From assembly GCA_016290885.1 (NCBI GenBank), contig JAEEVN010000004.1, positions 1-64,000 on the forward strand: 64,000 bases of DNA, written 5' to 3'. Positions within the stretch are counted from its first letter, which is position 1. Each line of letters starts with the position of its first letter. This stretch comes from Caryophanales bacterium (GTDB lineage Bacteria; Bacillota_I; Bacilli_A; RF39; UBA660). Shown piece by piece: positions 60,375 to 64,000 of the stretch. Below the pieces are notes generated by a model. It ran no database searches, was not told the origin of the DNA, and saw only the letters and a program-made list of their open reading frames with translations. Made by a program: the position numbers and the translations under genes.

Positions 60375-60991
60375 TTTAACCAATCATAGTCATATACTTC
60401 TATTATTTCATCATCTACATCTTGTTTTCTTTTAACATCTTCTGGCTTTTTATAGCCTTTTTTAGTCCAATTAAACAAAATAGTATCAATGTATCTAATA
60501 TTATGAACACCCGATAAAATAGCTTCTTTTAATGCTTCTTTTATAAGATCTTCACTAATACCATTTTCTATCCAATTGTTAATAGAAGCAAATTCAGTTG
60601 GACTAAGTGTTCTACCAAATTCTTTTTCAAATACTGAATATAAATCAGTTTCTTTATCATTAGAAACATTATCCATTAGCATTGAAGACATCTTATTATA
60701 AAATAAATCTGTAGAAATATATTCTTCTATAACACCATTATTTTTTTTCATTTCAATAGAGATATAATTTTTTTCATTTAAAGAGTTAATTATTTCTAAT
60801 ACTTTAGAGGAATCTAAATTTAAATCTAATGCTATTTTATTAACATCAAAAGGGACATTATTCTTTTGATTAATAAAATATATAAGCATTATAAAATCTA
60901 GGCCTTCTAGTCCTATTTTTTCATAATTCTTAATAACATAATTAGGTATTATAAAGTTATCATTTACTTTAATTAGATCATTTATATTCAT
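60368..60991 (-). CDS. dnaD: DnaD-like replication initiation protein
   Basis: 207 aa. An N-terminal winged-helix (DDBH1-type, about 1-90) and the C-terminal DnaD (DDBH2) domain FEKEFGRTLSPTEFASINNWIENGISEDLIKEALKEAI in outline, closing with NIRYIDTILFNWTKKGYKKPEDV. DnaD helps DnaA, DnaB and helicase load at origins and stalled forks. 2 bp after cca, so cotranscribed. Confidence 0.92.
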   Translation of the reverse strand: MNINDLIKVNDNFIIPNYVIKNYEKIGLEGLDFIMLIYFINQKNNVPFDVNKIALDLNLDSSKVLEIINSLNEKNYISIEMKKNNGVIEEYISTDLFYNKMSSMLMDNVSNDKETDLYSVFEKEFGRTLSPTEFASINNWIENGISEDLIKEALKEAILSGVHNIRYIDTILFNWTKKGYKKPEDVKRKQDVDDEIIEVYDYDWLNE

Positions 60992-60993
60992 AA

Positions 60994-62088
60994 TTAACCT
61001 CCATAATTCTTTATTATATACTCTTTTAATTCTTTTTCATTATTTTTTAACTTATTAGATAATATTTTATATTCAATATCTTTTAATATTTCTTTTGTTT
61101 CATATGATGGTTCTCTTCCAAGGATACCTGCAACATCAAGATTATCAAATACCATATCTTCTTCTGAATGAATTGCTAGTTTTTCATAATCTTTTAATAT
61201 TTGTTTTTTATCTATTCCTAATATTTCTCCAACAGTTAATGATATTAATATACCATATTTATATAAAGAATAGTTATCTATTTTGTTATAAACTAACATT
61301 TCTCTTATTTTTTCTATAGTTTCTCTTTCTAATCTAGAGAATGGATATTCATCACTATAACTAATTTGAGCCCACATACCTAGTACATCAGATGTTTGTT
61401 TTAACTTCTTTAATTTTGATATTTCTAAGAATTTATCTAGTTTATATTTAGTTATTAAAGATATACCATATTCATAATTATTAGATCTAAATATATAGTT
61501 TAATTCTTCTTTTTTTCTGTGGAAAGATAATGTTTTTAAACTAGGTAAATTCTTTTTAATAGCACGTTCTAATTCTTTATCTATTTTAAAATTTAATACT
61601 GTTGCAAATCTAATTGCTCTAAGAATTCTTAGACTATCTTCTTCTAGTTTCTCATTTGCATTTCCTACGCATTTAATTACTTTGTTATTAATATCCTTTT
61701 TAGCATTAAATACATCAATAATATTACCATCTTTATCCATACACATAGTATTTATAGTAAAATCTCTTCTATTTAAATCTTCTCCTATAGTATCTACATA
61801 TTCTATTTCAGATGGTTTTCTATTATCTTTATATTTTATATCTCTTCTAAAAGTAGTTATATCAAAACAAGCATTTTTATAATTTAATTTAGTAGACCCA
61901 TACTTTTCATCAATTATTATATTCTTTTTGAAAATTTTTATTAAATCTTTAGGAGTAGCAGATGTTGCAATATCTATATCTGAGGCGTTTAAAGACAAAT
62001 ATATGTCTCTAACGTAACCACCAACTATATATGCCTTAAAACCCTTTTTTTCAATTAATTTTAATACTTCAATAGCCTTTTCAAACAT
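60994..62088 (-). CDS. cca: CCA tRNA nucleotidyltransferase
   Basis: 364 aa. Class II nucleotidyltransferase: AYIVGGYVRDIYLSLNASDIDIATSA (GG...D-x-D), DLNRRDFTINTMCMD and EDSLRILRAIRFA (template region E-D-x2-R). Adds or repairs CCA; all 14 tRNA genes in this window already encode CCA, so the likely role here is repair. GTAACTATG start with AGGAGGTAACT. Divergent to the kinase-fold gene. Confidence 0.94.
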   Translation of the reverse strand: MFEKAIEVLKLIEKKGFKAYIVGGYVRDIYLSLNASDIDIATSATPKDLIKIFKKNIIIDEKYGSTKLNYKNACFDITTFRRDIKYKDNRKPSEIEYVDTIGEDLNRRDFTINTMCMDKDGNIIDVFNAKKDINNKVIKCVGNANEKLEEDSLRILRAIRFATVLNFKIDKELERAIKKNLPSLKTLSFHRKKEELNYIFRSNNYEYGISLITKYKLDKFLEISKLKKLKQTSDVLGMWAQISYSDEYPFSRLERETIEKIREMLVYNKIDNYSLYKYGILISLTVGEILGIDKKQILKDYEKLAIHSEEDMVFDNLDVAGILGREPSYETKEILKDIEYKILSNKLKNNEKELKEYIIKNYGG

Positions 62089-62157
62089 AGTTACCTCCTT
62101 AAATAATTATAACATATTTGTTAATATATGTTATAATATATAGCCAATGAGGTTTAC

Positions 62158-63075
62158 ATGAGAAAGATAAGAAAAAAGAGATTATTTCAACTTGAACCCA
62201 TAAAAAATGAACATAAGGAATATATTCCAGAGCCTTATGATTTTTGCTGTTACAGTGAATTACCAAAAGTTCTTGTAAAAAACGATGATTTAAAATATAT
62301 AGTCAGACATTTCGATGAATTATGTAAACGTAATTATGATGATCTTTGTATTATTCTAAATTATTTAAGACAAAATACATATAGAATAAAAGATAAAGCT
62401 TTCTTAGATAAATTAAAGAATTCTTTAATTTATAATCATATGATATATGAGAGGCTTTGCGTGGATGAGGATGATGTCGATAGATTAAGATTTATAATTG
62501 AAGAAGCAGCACAAAAAGAAGGTGTAGATTTCTTTGAATTAAGAGAATTTAGCCGTGGCTCATATTCCACAGTATATAGACTAGGAAATAAAGTTGTTAA
62601 ATTTGGAAAAAGACGTGTAACTGGTATTGTTGATAATAGTAGAATATTGATACCAGATCAAATGATAAGAATTGGTGGAAATGTAATAGAAATTAATGAT
62701 TATGTTAAAGATGTAAGAAGCGCCACTATTGAAGAAGTATACAAAGTATATAAAGAATTAAGAGAACAAGGAATTGTATGGATGGATCCTTGGTTTTCAA
62801 ACCTTGGTAGATTAGATAGTAGAGTCATAGAATCCCAAAAAGAAAAGGCTAAAAATAGAGGGAATTTGCCTTTTATCATTGGAAATAGAAAATTTAAATA
62901 TAGAGAATTGAAATATAATGACTATGTAATTGTTGATTTAGACCATTTTGTCGATGAAGATGATAAAAAAACAATAAAATGGCTTGAGAGTGAAGTTCTA
63001 GATGAATTTAGAATAGAAGCAAGAAAAGATTTTGAGCATAGATATAGATTAGAAAAGAAAAAAGCCATTGAATAA
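62158..63075 (+). CDS. Kinase-fold protein of unknown function, 305 aa
   Basis: Helical N-terminal region (1-120), then an apparent protein-kinase-like fold: a Gly loop REFSRGSYSTVYRLGNKVVKFGK (about 133-156, with Lys for ATP), the catalytic loop GIVWMDPWFSNLGRL (D-P-W-x-S-N, about 203-217) in place of HxDxxxxN, and VIVDLDHF (about 258) in place of DFG. The spacing fits small RIO/APH-type kinases. I know no name for it, and substrate and activity are unknown. The start has GAGG 6 nt upstream. Standalone, between cca (divergent) and HU (convergent). Confidence 0.72.
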   Translation: MRKIRKKRLFQLEPIKNEHKEYIPEPYDFCCYSELPKVLVKNDDLKYIVRHFDELCKRNYDDLCIILNYLRQNTYRIKDKAFLDKLKNSLIYNHMIYERLCVDEDDVDRLRFIIEEAAQKEGVDFFELREFSRGSYSTVYRLGNKVVKFGKRRVTGIVDNSRILIPDQMIRIGGNVIEINDYVKDVRSATIEEVYKVYKELREQGIVWMDPWFSNLGRLDSRVIESQKEKAKNRGNLPFIIGNRKFKYRELKYNDYVIVDLDHFVDEDDKKTIKWLESEVLDEFRIEARKDFEHRYRLEKKKAIE

Positions 63076-63087
63076 TGGCTTTTTTAT
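63058..63087. terminator. Bidirectional terminator between the kinase-fold and HU genes
   Basis: AAAGCCATT / AATGGCTTT stem with a 4-nt loop and A/T runs on both sides. Confidence 0.85.
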
Positions 63088-63093
63088 TTTATA

Positions 63094-63369
63094 CTACTTA
63101 TTTACTGCAGCTTTTAATTTAGAACCAGTTTTGAATTTAACTGATGATGAAGCAGCGATTTTAACAACTTCACCTGTTCTTGGATTTCTTCCGCTTCTAG
63201 CAGCTCTTTTTGATACGCTGAATACTCCGAATCCAGTTAAAGTAACTTTGTCACCTTTCTTTAAAGTATTAGTAACAGTTTCAATGAAAGCTTCAACTGC
63301 TCTTGATGAATCAGCTTTAGTTAAACCAGATTTAGCTGCGATTGCATCGATAAATTGTTGTTTTGTCAT
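63094..63369 (-). CDS. hup: HU-type DNA-binding protein
   Basis: 91 aa, standard bacterial HU: TKQQFIDAIAAKSGLTKADSSRAVEAF, GFGVFSVSKRAARSGRNPRTGEVVKI (the DNA-binding arm with the R-N-P-R-T-G-E motif) and AASSSVKFKTGSKLKAAVN. Nucleoid architectural protein. The ATG at 63369 follows GGAGGTAATTAAT; an ATG five codons upstream overlaps that ribosome binding site. Promoter: TTGATT-17-TATTTT with TGG. The leader holds a palindrome AAGCATA-C-TATGCTT (63398-63412). Codon use (GCT, GGT) suggests high expression. Confidence 0.96.
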   Translation of the reverse strand: MTKQQFIDAIAAKSGLTKADSSRAVEAFIETVTNTLKKGDKVTLTGFGVFSVSKRAARSGRNPRTGEVVKIAASSSVKFKTGSKLKAAVNK

Positions 63370-63526
63370 ATTAATTACCTCCATGTGACATATTTTTAAT
63401 AAGCATACTATGCTTACATATTAAAAATACCATTTTTTCCTTTTAAAATCAATACATTTTAAGAAAAAAGTGTTAAAAAACGCAATAAAATCAACATTTT
63501 TTTACAATTAATAAAAAAGAAGAAAA

Positions 63527-63796
63527 CTATTTCAAATTTTCTTCTATGTTAATCAATGATATTAATTCCTGCTCAACATTATATATGTCTTCATATAAGA
63601 ATGTTAATATTTCTGCTTCAGATAAGTCTTTATCCTTTTCAATATCATAGTTCTTAATACTTGTTATTGGAATAATGCCATATTTAGTTTCTATCTGTTT
63701 AATTAGTTCATGAATAGTAATTAACTCATTACTTATTTGATTTCTCTTCTCATTAATATTTAATATATCAAAACTATTTAGTAATTCAGTACTCAT
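63527..63796 (-). CDS. Hypothetical protein, 89 aa
   Basis: Not recognised. Small acidic helical protein (MSTELLNSFDILNINEKRNQI..) that is probably an antiparallel coiled coil. It starts where the upstream gene stops (they share one base), so the two are cotranslated. A hairpin with a T run after the stop (about 63509-63540) ends the unit. No function is proposed. Confidence 0.65.
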   Translation of the reverse strand: MSTELLNSFDILNINEKRNQISNELITIHELIKQIETKYGIIPITSIKNYDIEKDKDLSEAEILTFLYEDIYNVEQELISLINIEENLK

Positions 63797-63999
63797 TATA
63801 AAGGCATACCTCCCATATTATTACCATTTTTTATTTGTTCTCCCCTTAATTCCATCATTCTGTTCCAGTCAGCCTTTCTTGTTGCAAAGAAGTGTTCTAA
63901 TCTTTCTTTTATTTTTTGTTCTTTTGGAATATTTTGTGATACTTTTTTTGATGTGGATTCAACCCATTCTGGGCTTATAGAAGATAAATTTTGATGCAT
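63796..63999 (-). CDS. Hypothetical protein, at least 67 aa (right edge)
   Basis: Not recognised. The visible part is basic and helical (KERLEHFFATRKADWNRMMELRGEQIKNG) and ends in GNNMGGMPL. A Met lies at the very edge (63999), but no upstream sequence is visible, so this may be an internal Met and the gene may extend beyond the window. Confidence 0.55.
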   Translation of the reverse strand: MHQNLSSISPEWVESTSKKVSQNIPKEQKIKERLEHFFATRKADWNRMMELRGEQIKNGNNMGGMPL

Positions 64000-64000
64000 T

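Overview
The window is a very AT-rich chromosome segment of an anaerobic, walled bacterium from the low-G+C Firmicutes/Bacilli side, probably a gut lineage close to the Mollicutes (RF39 or Erysipelotrichia-like). Several signs support this: class III (anaerobic) ribonucleotide reductase genes, a bare-bones SUF system, a phosphoketolase/acetate kinase pair, a gpsB-rnpB neighbourhood with a Bacillus-type RNase P RNA, a recU-PBP1 pair and rny-recA-pgsA-rodZ in one block. The genetic code is standard: TGA stops several genes and Trp is TGG. Many genes use a GGTGATA-type Shine-Dalgarno, so some apparent GTG starts are really the ribosome binding site of an ATG a few codons on. The taxonomic placement is an inference.

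Layout. 1-1.5 kb: 5' part of pcrA and, just upstream, a candidate type I toxin/antisense RNA locus. 1.5-7.4 kb: two orphan proteins, then an operon for anaerobic dNTP synthesis (nrdG, an nrdD fused to a glutaredoxin-like domain, and a thioredoxin-reductase homologue). 7.4-9.9 kb: the t6A operon tsaE-tsaB-rimI-tsaD. 10-14.4 kb: an NlpC/P60 wall hydrolase, a DUF1292 protein, a second NrdD-like protein that has lost its catalytic residues, and a divergent cysteine-free Crp/Fnr regulator. 14.4-17.9 kb: rrf2-sufC-sufB-sufD. 18-19.6 kb: Nudix, trxA, trxB. 19.7-25.9 kb: tRNA-Gly, a LysR regulator, and assorted enzymes (Nudix, Ppx/GppA-like, GDPD-like, membrane thioredoxin, DUF1846). 26-29.5 kb: two tRNA clusters (13 genes) around a membrane thioredoxin, a DUF4097 protein and a DUF5684 protein. 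29.5-35 kb: S1-domain protein, Nfu, rny, recA, pgsA, rodZ, rnpB, gpsB. 35-38.6 kb: recU and a class A PBP. 38.6-46.2 kb: an overlapping SET/SDR/PLP-lyase operon, phosphoketolase, nrnA, ackA. 46.3-50.2 kb: orphan tail-anchored and coiled-coil proteins, yutD, ferredoxin, rluB. 50.3-57.2 kb: a two-gene surface-adhesin operon with a predicted thioester domain and isopeptide-type repeats. 57.3-64 kb: uppP, rmuC, Nudix, DedA, dnaD, cca, a kinase-fold protein, HU and two small unknowns.

The clearest theme is anaerobic redox and nucleotide metabolism. Both nrd units carry a TTGCA-N2-TGCAA palindrome centred about 41-42 bp upstream of the predicted transcription start, which is the class II activator position for Crp/Fnr proteins, and a Crp/Fnr gene sits beside one of them. 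The most unusual items are the NrdD-like pseudoenzyme under that shared site, the candidate type I toxin-antitoxin locus at 1.2-1.4 kb, the thioester adhesin operon with no nearby sortase, and the SET-domain protein in a metabolic operon.
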